The position numbers were made by a program, and so were the translations under genes. From GCA-2746795 sp964643965 (GTDB taxonomy: Bacteria > Chloroflexota > Anaerolineae > Promineifilales > Promineifilaceae), in the NCBI GenBank assembly GCA_964643965.1, contig CAZXVH010000002.1, positions 1 to 64,000 of the forward strand: 64,000 nucleotides of DNA. The letters are read 5' to 3'. This document shows positions 1 to 9,390 of the stretch, piece by piece (within the stretch, counting starts at the first letter, position 1; the number at the start of each line of letters is the position of its first letter). The notes below the pieces were generated by a model. That model saw only the letters and a list, made by a program, of their open reading frames with translations. It was not told the DNA's origin and did not search any database.

Positions 1-2
1 TT

Positions 3-1379
3 TTAATCTCCAAATAGCTCAAATTCCACTTGCGCCAACCCCTTCCGTTTCGTCGGCCTGGATAAATTTTTCCATGTTTTGCGCAAGGCATCGAACAGTG
101 GGCCGATAATATTCAACGGAATCTGTTCCACAATTTTTCGCGCCAGCGATGTGCCACACACCATAAAAATGGTAGAGATGACCCCTTCCACCAGTTTGCG
201 CGAAAAAGGTAATTTAACAGGCCGGTAACCGAACTGCGGCGTCCGCTTGCCCGCTTTTTGCCGCCAGGCCAACCGAATAAACGTACCCCGTTTCTTAAAA
301 TCTATCATGTGGCCGTGCATCCTGAGCGCCTCTTCCAGCCCGGTCTCTTCAAGAACCACCATGCCGTTGGCAGCCATCTCTTGCAGCAGCGCCTCCCCCT
401 TCTCCGTGCGCGCCGCCACCACCGAAAAGCCCGCCCCCTGCGCTTCATAACGTGGATGCCAGGCGTCGCCTACGGAGATGTCACTCAGTTCGTTGGTGAA
501 ATCCACGGAGAGCAGGCTGCTTTGGCTGATGTAGAAGGGGATGAGGTAGTTGTAATAAAACTTTGCCGCTTTAAAAACGCGGCCATCTTTGAGCCGAATC
601 ATCAAATAACCAGGCCACTCGCCGTCACGGTATTTCAATGCGGCAATCTCGTCCAAAGAGTTGACGCCATTGGCGCGTAAATAGCTGGCGATGGCTTCCA
701 GATACATGTTTGTGCCCACATACGGCCCCAGCACATATTCAACTTTCATGGCTCCGGGATGACCTTGTCGTTGCAATTCCCGTAATGAAGCCACCTGATC
801 TGGCAGCCCGACGTAGGCTAAACGGCCGTTAAACCCCACCATCTCGCCCAAAATATCATTCACCGGCACGGGTTGGTAAACGCTCTGCGCCCCGGCCAAA
901 ATCTGCGCCGGCGTCGTGGCAATCACCGGTTCCGCCAGATAAGGCAAAGGGCGTCCCGCCTGCACCACCACCGCCCCGTCAATCTGGCCCGTTTCCAACA
1001 GATAAAGCAGCGTTTGCGTAATCACCCCGCCTGACGCGCCCGCCCGGCGCACCGCTTCCGGGGCAGCGTAGCCCACGTAAATACGCCGGATGCAGCCACT
1101 CAACCAGTTCTGCGGCAGCTTGCCAAACACGCGCCGATTGAGGCCCGGATAATCGACCCCTTTCCCCGGACAGGCTGCCCAGACGCTCTCATCCAAATCA
1201 ACGGCTTTACCCACGGATACCGGCAGCGGCCCCCGCCCGGTCTGCTGCATCACCACCTGCCCCGCCGACAATCCGGCGCAAGCCCCGCAGTGAGTACACA
1301 AACCGGCAGCTATCACCTCGTTTTGCAGCCGCTGCCACACTGCATTGCCTGGAGAGTTCACTGGTTTAGGCATAAACAT
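3..1379 (-). CDS. FrhB/FdhB-like iron-sulphur flavoprotein
   Basis: This 458-aa protein belongs to the coenzyme F420 hydrogenase/dehydrogenase beta-subunit family, which usually binds FAD and iron-sulphur clusters and passes electrons between a soluble donor and a partner. The N-terminus has a CxxCGAC cluster motif at residues 28-34 and a fourth Cys in AACPGKG near residue 70. The family signature GASGGVITQ lies near residue 113, and SVGDAWHP occurs in the C-terminal domain. The ATG start at 1379 is preceded by GAGAAG. The stop codon is at positions 3-5, so the gene is complete. The next gene on the same strand is a glycosyltransferase, and FrhB-like proteins are often found in polysaccharide loci. 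The electron donor and substrate cannot be read from the sequence. Confidence 0.82.
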   Translation of the reverse strand: MFMPKPVNSPGNAVWQRLQNEVIAAGLCTHCGACAGLSAGQVVMQQTGRGPLPVSVGKAVDLDESVWAACPGKGVDYPGLNRRVFGKLPQNWLSGCIRRIYVGYAAPEAVRRAGASGGVITQTLLYLLETGQIDGAVVVQAGRPLPYLAEPVIATTPAQILAGAQSVYQPVPVNDILGEMVGFNGRLAYVGLPDQVASLRELQRQGHPGAMKVEYVLGPYVGTNMYLEAIASYLRANGVNSLDEIAALKYRDGEWPGYLMIRLKDGRVFKAAKFYYNYLIPFYISQSSLLSVDFTNELSDISVGDAWHPRYEAQGAGFSVVAARTEKGEALLQEMAANGMVVLEETGLEEALRMHGHMIDFKKRGTFIRLAWRQKAGKRTPQFGYRPVKLPFSRKLVEGVISTIFMVCGTSLARKIVEQIPLNIIGPLFDALRKTWKNLSRPTKRKGLAQVEFELFGD

Positions 1380-1552
1380 TGTATCTTCTCAATAAACTGG
1401 GAGATTACAAAAGTTTTGGCATCAGAGTGTTCATGCAAAGCTAATTCTGAAACTTTTGTAATCTTTGTCCCCAAATATTGAGATGTTACTAAGCATTCAA
1501 TATAAAGGCACAAAGAAAACCTTTGTATCTTTGTTTCTGTGTCATAAAAAAT

Positions 1553-2476
1553 CTATTCTCGATAATAATTTGGCAGGCGCTTATTAATCAATTCTGCCAA
1601 CAAACCGATGGCGAATACCTGAAACGCCGTCATGATGATCACCAATGTGGAAATATCGGCGATTTGGCCAAAGACGAACAAGGTTCCTGCGCCCCAGGCG
1701 ATGCCCAAGACCAGCAGCCAAAAGCTGATGGGCAGAAAGATTTTGAGTGGCGCAAAATAGAGGCCAATGCGTACCACCAGGCGCAAAAAGTTGAGGGTAT
1801 CATGAATGGGCCGGATCTTTGATTTACCCACCCGCGCATAATAGTTAATGGGCACATAGACGACCTGGTATTGGTTGGTGAGCATGGCCATGGTAATGGT
1901 GCTGGTAAAAGAAAACTGATTGGGCAAGATGTTAAAAAAGAGCAAGCAAACATCCCGTTTGAAGACGCGCAAGCCGGAGTTTAAATCAGGAATGGGTTCG
2001 GCCGCCACATAGTTTGCCACCCGTCCCAGCGCCCATTTTGCCGGTTTACGTATGGTTGGAATGTTCACATCGTCGCCGACGCGAGCGCCAACAACCATAT
2101 CTAAATGATGCTCGACGAGAATGTTGACGAGTTCGGGAATGCGTTCGTTGGGATAGGTGCCGTCGGCGTCGGTGATGCAAATGAGGTCGTATTTGGCCTG
2201 GCGGATGCCAGTTTTGAGGGCCGCACCGTAGCCTTTGTTGACGCGGTGCTGCAACACGGTGACGGCGTATTGTTGGGCGACAACGGCCGTTCCATCCCCT
2301 GAGCCATCATCCACCACAATCACCTCATACAGATCGCCAGCAGCGTCCATTTTGTGCAGCAATTCCGCCAGCACCGGTCCCAACCCGTGTTCTTCATTGT
2401 AAGCTGGGATGATAATGGAAACAGGCGCTTGCAGCGCGGGTATCTCAGGGCGGCGGGTGGCAGGTGACGTGTCCAT
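1553..2476 (-). CDS. Membrane-anchored GT2 glycosyltransferase (polyprenyl-phosphate type)
   Basis: This is a 307-aa family 2 glycosyltransferase. The GT-A fold is clear: SIIIPAYNEEHG near residue 20, VVDDGSGDGT near residue 55, NKGYGAALKTG near residue 80 and the metal-binding DADG near residue 102. The C-terminus has two hydrophobic segments (about residues 235-300), as in GtrB/ArnC/DPM1-like enzymes that move a sugar from a nucleotide to a polyprenyl phosphate at the inner face of the membrane. The ATG at 2476 has an upstream AAAGGT. Sugar and lipid acceptor are unknown. It is convergent with nothing and follows the FrhB-like gene on the same strand with about 170 bp between. Confidence 0.87.
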   Translation of the reverse strand: MDTSPATRRPEIPALQAPVSIIIPAYNEEHGLGPVLAELLHKMDAAGDLYEVIVVDDGSGDGTAVVAQQYAVTVLQHRVNKGYGAALKTGIRQAKYDLICITDADGTYPNERIPELVNILVEHHLDMVVGARVGDDVNIPTIRKPAKWALGRVANYVAAEPIPDLNSGLRVFKRDVCLLFFNILPNQFSFTSTITMAMLTNQYQVVYVPINYYARVGKSKIRPIHDTLNFLRLVVRIGLYFAPLKIFLPISFWLLVLGIAWGAGTLFVFGQIADISTLVIIMTAFQVFAIGLLAELINKRLPNYYRE

Positions 2477-2606
2477 GACGGTTTACCTTTAAATGGTTAT
2501 TGCCGGGTAAGCGCTGTCAGGTTTGACAGGTCTGGTTGGCGTTATTATGCCGGCAAGGATAACACAGGGCGACTACTCGTCAATAGGCTCTGCGTCCCGG
2601 CTATAC

Positions 2607-3635
2607 TTACGGCGGCCAGGGCACAAAGGCAAACATTGTTTCTGGAAATTTGTCTGTGACCAGCAAAAAACCACGCCCATCTAAACGAACGATACCTTCC
2701 CAATTGCGGGCATTCTCATCGGGCAGTTGCAGGTAGAGGGGCGGCGTGTCGGTCAGGGATAGGGCGTCTCCGTCGAGTTGCAGCTCTACCAGCCGCTCAA
2801 CCTGCTCGTAAAGTAGATGGGTAGCGCCTGCCGCTTCTGGCAGCGCCATCCCATCGCCATCCGTTTGTAGCTTTTTATCGCCGGGATAATAGTAATTGAT
2901 GACCCAGAAACGGCCGTTTTCATCCACCTCCGTCGCATCTGTCACCCGGAATGGCAGGGCGGGAAATAGGATTGATTCTACCTCCTGTAAATCCAGTGTG
3001 AAACGATGGGCCATTGGCGACTGGTTGACCGTCTGCCCATTTGCCTCATAGAAGGTAAGCAGGTTGTCGCCCACCACCAGCAGCGCTTCATCTGTCATAT
3101 TATCGATGTTGGTTTGGGGCAGAATTTCGGGGAGAACGGCCGTTTCCAGCAAAACCCCCTGCCCATCCTGCCCCATCTCACCAGACACCAGATAGCCGCG
3201 CATTCCGGCCGGCGTCTGCGCTTCCACCGTGAGAAACACCGTCTCCCCGGCGAAAGCAATCGCTTCATACCCCTCAAAACCCTGAATCTGGCGCGACAGG
3301 CCGGCGGCGTCAAATGGGATGGTTTGCGGCGTCAGTGGCCCCGTGGCGCCGCCATCCAGATAAGCCAAAATGTCGGACTTGGGCAAAGCGTAAAGAAAGC
3401 TGCCTTCTCCACTAAAAAACGGATATTGAGGCAGGAAGATCAAGGTATCGCCATACCAGGCCATGCCAGACAACTCCGCTTTGGCTTCAGCCAGTGCGCC
3501 GGCAAGAGCTATTTCTGTTATCGGCGTCTCAGCCGACGGCAACGCTGCTGTGGGGTTTACCGGCTCCCTCTGCCCACAAGAGAGCAGCAGGCTACCGAAA
3601 AAGAGCAGCAAACTTAATAATAATCGTGGTCTCAT
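2607..3635 (-). CDS. Hypothetical lipoprotein
   Basis: This protein of about 342 aa is a predicted lipoprotein. A hydrophobic signal peptide ends in a lipobox of the form LLSC|GQ near residue 20. I chose the ATG at 3635 rather than the one at 3653 because AAGGAAG lies about 6 nt upstream of it. The mature part has repeated short motifs such as WYGDTLIFLPQYP, LVVGDNLLTFYEANG and ENARNWEGIVRLDGRGFLLVTDKFP. These suggest a secreted beta-propeller of the esterase-like or SdiA-regulated type, but no family is certain. It probably acts at the outside of the cell. The last residues fall next to a 130-bp gap before the GT2 gene. Confidence 0.7.
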   Translation of the reverse strand: MRPRLLLSLLLFFGSLLLSCGQREPVNPTAALPSAETPITEIALAGALAEAKAELSGMAWYGDTLIFLPQYPFFSGEGSFLYALPKSDILAYLDGGATGPLTPQTIPFDAAGLSRQIQGFEGYEAIAFAGETVFLTVEAQTPAGMRGYLVSGEMGQDGQGVLLETAVLPEILPQTNIDNMTDEALLVVGDNLLTFYEANGQTVNQSPMAHRFTLDLQEVESILFPALPFRVTDATEVDENGRFWVINYYYPGDKKLQTDGDGMALPEAAGATHLLYEQVERLVELQLDGDALSLTDTPPLYLQLPDENARNWEGIVRLDGRGFLLVTDKFPETMFAFVPWPP

Positions 3636-3912
3636 TTCGGCTTCCTTTATCATCAGCTAAACCGGGGTTCACATTTCAAGATAATAATCAGGCAATTATA
3701 CCGTGTCCAGGAAACAGGCATCAAGCCAGATAACCTTGCACGCTTGGGCGCGACGGTAAGGATTACCAGAACGAACAGCAGGCAGACGCCATCTCTACTC
3801 CGATTACGACATTGCCATCATTAAAAGAATCTATTCGCGCCACCCAGTTCAACCGCAATTTCCTCGTTTTCTTGGGCGCGAACTTAACACAGGCAGCTAG
3901 AAGTTAATGAAA

Positions 3913-3940
3913 TTGGATCATTCCCATAGCGTGTTATGAT
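3913..3940 (+). promoter_or_regulatory. Sigma70-like promoter for a leaderless dnaE transcript
   Basis: TTGGAT at 3913-3918 and TATGAT at 3935-3940 are separated by 16 bp. The dnaE ATG begins 8 bp after the -10 element, so transcription would start at or within about 2 nt of the start codon. No Shine-Dalgarno sequence precedes the ATG. The rest of the 3654-3948 gap shows no gene or clear structure. Confidence 0.55.
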
Positions 3941-3948
3941 CACGCCCC

Positions 3949-6900
3949 ATGAGCGACGCCAGCCACTTCACCCACCTGCACGTCCACTCCCACTTCTCCT
4001 TGCTGGGCGGCGTGGCCTCACCCCAAAGCCTGGCGCAGCAAGCGGCCGCCGCTGGCCTCAATGCCTTGGCGCTCACCGACAGCTTTGGCCTCTACGGCGC
4101 CGTCGCCTTCGACAAGGCGTGCCGGGCGGCGGGCATCAAGCCGATCATAGGTCTTGTCGTGCCGGTGGCCGCGCCGCCAGATCCGCCGCCCGTCGATACC
4201 AGTACCCCCGGCCAGCTTGTTTTGCTGGCGACAGGGCCAGCCGGCTACCGTTCGCTCAACCGGCTCTCCACCCTGCTGTTGGGCAGCCCCGACCCGGAAC
4301 GGCTGCATCACGGCCTCGCCTGGAACGACCTCAAAGCACACAGCGACGGTCTCATTTGCCTGGATGGGGGACGGCGCGGCTGGCTGGATCGCTTTGTCCG
4401 CGCCGGGCATGATAAAGCAGCCACCCATGTCGCCTCGCAGTTGGGCGGCATCTATGAAGACCGCGCCTATATCGGCGTGGAGTGGCATCAGGCGGCAGAC
4501 ACGGCCGTTATCACTGAACTGATCCGTATTGGCGCCCGCTTTGGCCTGCCCCCCGCCGCTGCCCAACCGGTTTACTGCCTGCATGAAGAGGAACGGCCGT
4601 TGCTCCGCCTCCTCTCTGCCATCAAGCAAAACAGCCAACTCGAGCTCGTTCCCCACCACGCCATCCCCGGCTTCGACGATCCGCAAATTGAGGTGCATTG
4701 GCTGCCGCCTGAAGCAGTGCTTGAACGCTTCGCCCCCTTTCCCGACGCCATCAGCCACGTCAGCGCCATCGTCGCGCAATGTGAACCCTGCCTGCCAAAC
4801 GGCCGTCCCCTCTGGCCCACCCTGGAGTTGCCAGCAGATCAAACCGTTGAGAAAACGTTGGAAATTCAAGCGCAAAACGGCCTGAAAAAGAAACAACCAC
4901 TTGAGAACAGCGAACTGATAACCGATAACCAACCGTCTACCGATAACCGGTCCCTGACCACTGACCACCGATCACTGATCACTGATTACCGCTCCCGCCT
5001 CACCCGCGAACTCGCCGCCATCAACCACCACGGCTTTGCTCCGCTCTTCCTGGTGGTGGCCGATGTGGTGAGGTTTGCCCGGCAGACGGGGGTGCCAGTG
5101 AGTACACGGGGCAGTGTGGCGAACTCATTGACCGCCTACGCCCTGGGCATCACCACGGTGGATCCGGTCGCCAATGGGCTGCTGTTTGAGCGCTTCCTCA
5201 ACCCGGCGCGCACTACTCTGCCCGATATTGACCTGGACTTTTGCAGCCGCCGCCGCGACGAAGTGCTGCATTATATCGTCGAGAAATATGGGGCGGACAG
5301 GGTGGCGTTGGTGGCCACAGTCAGCACCATGCAGCCCAAGTCGGCGGTGCGCGAAACGGCGAAGGCGTATGGCCTGAGTAACGAGCAGATTAGCCGATTG
5401 TCGAAGCTCATTCCGCGTGGCTGGCATCCTGACCCCGGCCAGCGCGAAGCCGTGAACTTGCCCGACCTGCTGGCGCAAATTGAAGACGAGCAGGAGCGCG
5501 AGGTATTTGCCACGGCGTATCGCCTGGTCGGCCAGCCCCACCATCTCAGCGTGCATCCGGGTGGCGTGGTCATCACCCCCGGCCCGCTGACCGACACGGT
5601 TGCGGCGCAGTGGGCCACGAAGGGCTTTCTCACCACCCAGTTTGATCATCGCGACCTGGAGACGATTGGCCTGCCCAAGCTGGATTTACTGGGGATTCGG
5701 GCGCTGACGGTGTTGGCAGAAACGGCCGTTGCCATCCGCACCACCCTCGATCCCACCTTCCAGCTAGAAACCATCCCCCTGGACGACGAAGCCACCGCCA
5801 ATGCCATTTCACGCGGCGATACCATCGGCGTCTTCCAATGTGAATCCAGCGGCGCCCAGCGCACCTTGCGCCAACTGAAGGCGCGCACGGTGCGCGATCT
5901 GGCCGTCGCCAATGCCTTTTTTAAGCCGGGGCCGGCCACCGGCGGCATGGCCCAAGCCTTCGTGCGCCGCTATCGGGGCGAAGAAGTAGTCACGTTTTTA
6001 CATCCGGCGCTGGAGCCGATTTTAGGGCCAACGCAGGGGGTGTTGCTTTTTCAGGAACAGGTTTTGCGCGTGGTCACAGAGATTGCCGGGCTGAGTTGGG
6101 CGCAGGCAGAACGGGTGCGCAAAGGCATCAGCAAGTTCCAGGCAAAGGAGATGGCGGCGCTGCGCCTGGCGTTTGTCCTCGGCTGCCAGCGCCCGCCGCC
6201 AGATGGCCCCGCCTTCACCCCAGCCCAGGCCGAGACGCTGTGGGAACAGGTGAGCGCCTTCGCCGGTTACGGCTTCAATCAAGGCCACGCCACCGCCTAT
6301 GCTGATGTCAGTTACCGCTCGGCTTACCTCAAAACCCATTATCCGGCCGAATTCCTCTGCGCCCGCCTGGCCGACCACGGCGGTTTCCACCACCCCGCCA
6401 TCTACATGGCTGAGGCGCGGCGATTGGGCATTGGCACGAGGGCGCCGCATGTAAATTTTAGCGGACGGAAGTTTGTATTAACAAGATTAGAGATTAGAAA
6501 TTGGAGATTAGAGGTTGACGCCCAATCCGCAATCGTCAATCCACAATCTGCAATCCTCTGGATGGGTCTCGGCCAAATCCGTGATTTGCGCCGTAAATCG
6601 GTGAAGGAGATTGTGGAGAAACGGCCGTTCCGTTCCCTGCCTGATCTATTGGACAAAGTAAACCTGCAAGCCAAAGAGATCACCCATCTCATTCAATGCG
6701 GGGCGTTAGACGGGCTGGGCGAGAGTCGCGCGGCGATGTTGGCCGCTGCGGCAGAGATTTTACGGGCAGGCAATGCCCGACAGATGAGTTTTGGCTTTGG
6801 ACAGGAAACGGCCGTTCCCCCTGAATCCCCCGCCCAACGGTTTGAATGGGAAACCCACCTGCTCGGTCTGCCCATGAGCCTGCATCCGCTAGATTTAGTC

Positions 6901-7158
6901 AAGCAGCGACCCAAGACGCTGCCTATCCGCCAGCTGCCAGATTATGTGGGCAAACGAGTGACGCTGGCGGGGGCGCGTTTGCCCGGTTGGACGGGCGGCA
7001 AAGGTTTCTTCCTCGATGATGGCGACAGTTATATCATCGTGCGCGGGCTGGATAAGGAGAAGCCGGCGGTGTGGCGGGCGGTGGTGGTAAACGGCCGTTT
7101 GCGCCAGGACGAATGGGGGACAACCTGGTTCCAGGCGGAGTCGGCAACTCTGGTATAA
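3949..7158 (+). CDS. dnaE: DNA polymerase III alpha subunit, DnaE type (possibly error-prone DnaE2)
   Basis: This 1069-aa C-family DNA polymerase synthesises DNA from dNTPs. An N-terminal PHP domain starts with HLHVHSHFSLLGG. Its next metal motif reads LTDSFGLYG, where active PHP domains have LTDH, so the domain may be non-catalytic. The palm carries PDIDLDF at residues 425-431 with the two catalytic Asp. The fingers (GVLLFQEQVLRVV, KGISKFQAKEM) and a C-terminal OB-fold follow. The length of about 1070 aa and the lack of an obvious tau-binding tail fit DnaE2/ImuC better than replicative DnaE1, but no imuA/imuB is adjacent. Two stretches (about residues 320-349 and 843-872) are encoded by heptad repeats and look like in-frame insertions. 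The start is probably leaderless. Confidence 0.85.
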   Translation: MSDASHFTHLHVHSHFSLLGGVASPQSLAQQAAAAGLNALALTDSFGLYGAVAFDKACRAAGIKPIIGLVVPVAAPPDPPPVDTSTPGQLVLLATGPAGYRSLNRLSTLLLGSPDPERLHHGLAWNDLKAHSDGLICLDGGRRGWLDRFVRAGHDKAATHVASQLGGIYEDRAYIGVEWHQAADTAVITELIRIGARFGLPPAAAQPVYCLHEEERPLLRLLSAIKQNSQLELVPHHAIPGFDDPQIEVHWLPPEAVLERFAPFPDAISHVSAIVAQCEPCLPNGRPLWPTLELPADQTVEKTLEIQAQNGLKKKQPLENSELITDNQPSTDNRSLTTDHRSLITDYRSRLTRELAAINHHGFAPLFLVVADVVRFARQTGVPVSTRGSVANSLTAYALGITTVDPVANGLLFERFLNPARTTLPDIDLDFCSRRRDEVLHYIVEKYGADRVALVATVSTMQPKSAVRETAKAYGLSNEQISRLSKLIPRGWHPDPGQREAVNLPDLLAQIEDEQEREVFATAYRLVGQPHHLSVHPGGVVITPGPLTDTVAAQWATKGFLTTQFDHRDLETIGLPKLDLLGIRALTVLAETAVAIRTTLDPTFQLETIPLDDEATANAISRGDTIGVFQCESSGAQRTLRQLKARTVRDLAVANAFFKPGPATGGMAQAFVRRYRGEEVVTFLHPALEPILGPTQGVLLFQEQVLRVVTEIAGLSWAQAERVRKGISKFQAKEMAALRLAFVLGCQRPPPDGPAFTPAQAETLWEQVSAFAGYGFNQGHATAYADVSYRSAYLKTHYPAEFLCARLADHGGFHHPAIYMAEARRLGIGTRAPHVNFSGRKFVLTRLEIRNWRLEVDAQSAIVNPQSAILWMGLGQIRDLRRKSVKEIVEKRPFRSLPDLLDKVNLQAKEITHLIQCGALDGLGESRAAMLAAAAEILRAGNARQMSFGFGQETAVPPESPAQRFEWETHLLGLPMSLHPLDLVKQRPKTLPIRQLPDYVGKRVTLAGARLPGWTGGKGFFLDDGDSYIIVRGLDKEKPAVWRAVVVNGRLRQDEWGTTWFQAESATLV
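4907..4996 (+). repeat. Heptad array inside dnaE
   Basis: About 90 bp of 7-bp-period repeat lie within the coding frame, with units such as GACCACT, GATCACT and GATTACC repeated in a row. It encodes a low-complexity Ser/Thr/Asp/Arg-rich stretch between the PHP and palm regions. The same kind of array is found between genes elsewhere in this window (for example 26443-26520), so this is best read as an insertion of an intergenic repeat. Confidence 0.75.
6478..6560 (+). repeat. Second heptad array inside dnaE
   Basis: Units of the form GATTAGA/AATTGGA are followed by CAATCCG/CAATCGT/CAATCCA/CAATCTG. The two halves are roughly complementary, so the transcript could form a hairpin. It is in frame with dnaE and encodes an Ile/Arg/Glu-rich then Ala/Ile-rich linker at about residues 843-872. 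It closely resembles the intergenic array at 33681-33755. Confidence 0.75.
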
Positions 7159-7260
7159 TCAGTTAATTGTTGCTTTGTTGAACAATTACTTGTTCACAAA
7201 GCAGGCTGGCAGACGCATTCACCATTCAACAATTCACAAATCCACCAATTAATTATTGAA

Positions 7261-9390
7261 ATGAACGACTCCTTTTTCATGCAGCATATCGACATCGTTT
7301 ACTTTATCTACGGCCTGGCCTTTTTCAGCATGGGGCTGGCCGTGCTGCTGGAATCCCGCCGCGCCTCTGAATTTCGGTTGGCGGGAGCAATGTTGTACCT
7401 GGCGGGATTTGGCCTCATCCACGGCATCCATGAATGGATGGATATGTTCACCTATCTGGGCAAGTTTGACGCCCTCTCGCCGGCCCAAGCTTTCCTCTTC
7501 AACGGCCTGCGCATTGGCGACCTGGTGCTTTCGTTTGCCCTGCTCATCGTCTTTGGCATCACCCTCATCACCGCCAACCGCATGACTGGCGGCCATGAAA
7601 AAAGCTACGCCTGGATAGCGGCCGGCCTGTTGGTCGCTTTTTGGCTTGTCAGCGTACTCTTGACCCGCCTGGTTTATAATCCGCCGCTGGCTGAGTTTGT
7701 GATCGCCGCCGACGTGTTGGCCCGCTACATCGTTGGCATTCCCGGCGCCTTGTTGGCGGCGTGGGCCATTGTTTTGGAACAGCGCTCGTTTAAGGAGCGG
7801 GGTATGCCAGACTTTGGCAAAGCGCTGCTGGGGGCGGCGATTGGGCTGGCGTTGTATGGCGCTATCGGGCAATTATTTGTCACCCCCAGCTTTCTGTTCC
7901 CCGCCACTTTCATCAACGGGACGCTGTTTCTTGAACTATTTGGTTTTCCTGTGCAGATGTTTCGGGCGGGAACGGCCGTTCTCATTGCCATCTCTATCAT
8001 CCAGGCCCTACGCGCTTTTGAAGTGGAGACGCGGCAGCAAATTACAAACGCCAATGAAGCCCTGCTAACCGCGCAGCGTGAGGCGCTGTCCATCCAGGAA
8101 CAAGCGCAACGGAAAACCGAAGCCATCAACCAGGATCTAGAACAAGCGGTGCAAGAGCTTTCTATCCTCTACGAACTGTCCCGCAATCTCGCCGCTACCA
8201 TCGACCGCGACACCCTCTTGCAACAAACCGTAGCCCAGGTCTTTGAGACCTTACCCCGTATTGGTGGGGGCATGGTGCTGCTGCGGGAGAAGGGAGAACG
8301 GCCGTTAAAAATTGTGGCTCGCTCCGGCTATGCCGATCACCGCCTCGACAATCCCATCTTTGAATGCCCCTATGACCGCGCCTACCTGTTGGGGCAATAC
8401 GTATCAGAAACGGGCCATCTGGCCTGGTGCGACGGCGAAAACATCGTCGATTTAGGCGAAGCCAGCGCCATTTTAACCCGTCATTTGGATACGCCGCTTG
8501 AAATTGATATTGGCGGCCATACCATTGGCGTGCCGCTGCTGGCTCAACAACGCATCATGGGCGGCGTCGTCTTCAGCGTCAAGCCCCATACCGCCCCCTT
8601 TACGCAGCGCGACCTGTCGCTCATCATTGCCATCGCCGGGCAGTTGAGCATCGCCATCGAAAACGCCAGCCTCTACCAGCAAGTGCAAGAACGAGAGATG
8701 ATGCGCGGTGAACTGCTGCAACAAATTGTGGCCGCCCAGGAAAAAGAGCGGCAGCGCATCGCCCGCGAACTGCACGACAGCACCGGCCAATCGCTCACCG
8801 CCCTCGGCCTGGGGTTGGCGGCCGTCAGCGATAATTTGCACCGAGATACCGAGATGGCCGCCAGCCAGTTGCAAGAACTACGCAGCCTCAACTCCCAAAC
8901 GTTAGAAGAAGTGCATAATCTGGTGACCGATCTACGCCCCTCTTTATTGGATAATTTAGGGCTGGCGGCAGCGCTGCGCAGTCAGGTACAGGCGTTCCAC
9001 AAGCGCACCGGCGTAGACGCCAGCTTCCATCTCACCGGCGAAAAACGACGCGAAGACCCCACGATTGAACTGATGCTTTACCGCATCGCCCAGGAAGCTT
9101 TAACCAATGTCGCCAAACATGCCCGCGCCAACCAGGTCAAAGTCAGGCTCATTTTCAGGCCAGACCGCCTCTGTCTCAGAATCCGGGACGATGGGCGCGG
9201 TTTTGATACGGCAAAGGCGCTGGATTCCAGCCAAAAACACCGCCAGGCATGGGGGCTGCTGGGCATGCAGGAACGAGTTTCGTTGATTGGCGGTCACTTT
9301 TTCATCCGTTCCCAACTTAATACAGGAACCATTATCCAAATTTGTATTCCCCTGCTTCAAAAGGAGACCAGCCATGTCGAAGAAAATTAA
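7261..9390 (+). CDS. Membrane sensor histidine kinase, NarL-partner type (HisKA_3)
   Basis: This 709-aa sensor kinase has an N-terminal integral membrane domain with about seven hydrophobic segments (residues 10-250), a coiled coil (about 255-305), a GAF-like domain (about 310-470), a HisKA_3 dimerisation domain and a HATPase domain. The phospho-acceptor is His505 in IARELHDSTGQ. The ATP-binding N-box EALTNVAKHA lies near residue 610 and DDGRGF near 643. It should autophosphorylate and pass phosphate to the response regulator whose gene overlaps its 3' end by 17 bp. The signal is unknown; the polytopic input domain resembles MASE/7TM sensor regions. No good ribosome binding site is seen before the ATG, which lies in an AT-rich leader. 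Confidence 0.9.
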   Translation: MNDSFFMQHIDIVYFIYGLAFFSMGLAVLLESRRASEFRLAGAMLYLAGFGLIHGIHEWMDMFTYLGKFDALSPAQAFLFNGLRIGDLVLSFALLIVFGITLITANRMTGGHEKSYAWIAAGLLVAFWLVSVLLTRLVYNPPLAEFVIAADVLARYIVGIPGALLAAWAIVLEQRSFKERGMPDFGKALLGAAIGLALYGAIGQLFVTPSFLFPATFINGTLFLELFGFPVQMFRAGTAVLIAISIIQALRAFEVETRQQITNANEALLTAQREALSIQEQAQRKTEAINQDLEQAVQELSILYELSRNLAATIDRDTLLQQTVAQVFETLPRIGGGMVLLREKGERPLKIVARSGYADHRLDNPIFECPYDRAYLLGQYVSETGHLAWCDGENIVDLGEASAILTRHLDTPLEIDIGGHTIGVPLLAQQRIMGGVVFSVKPHTAPFTQRDLSLIIAIAGQLSIAIENASLYQQVQEREMMRGELLQQIVAAQEKERQRIARELHDSTGQSLTALGLGLAAVSDNLHRDTEMAASQLQELRSLNSQTLEEVHNLVTDLRPSLLDNLGLAAALRSQVQAFHKRTGVDASFHLTGEKRREDPTIELMLYRIAQEALTNVAKHARANQVKVRLIFRPDRLCLRIRDDGRGFDTAKALDSSQKHRQAWGLLGMQERVSLIGGHFFIRSQLNTGTIIQICIPLLQKETSHVEEN

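Noticed and set aside
4018..4968. Long minus-strand open frame opposite dnaE (316 aa)
   Set aside because: It has no recognisable domain and lies fully opposite a clear polymerase gene; high GC makes such shadow frames common.
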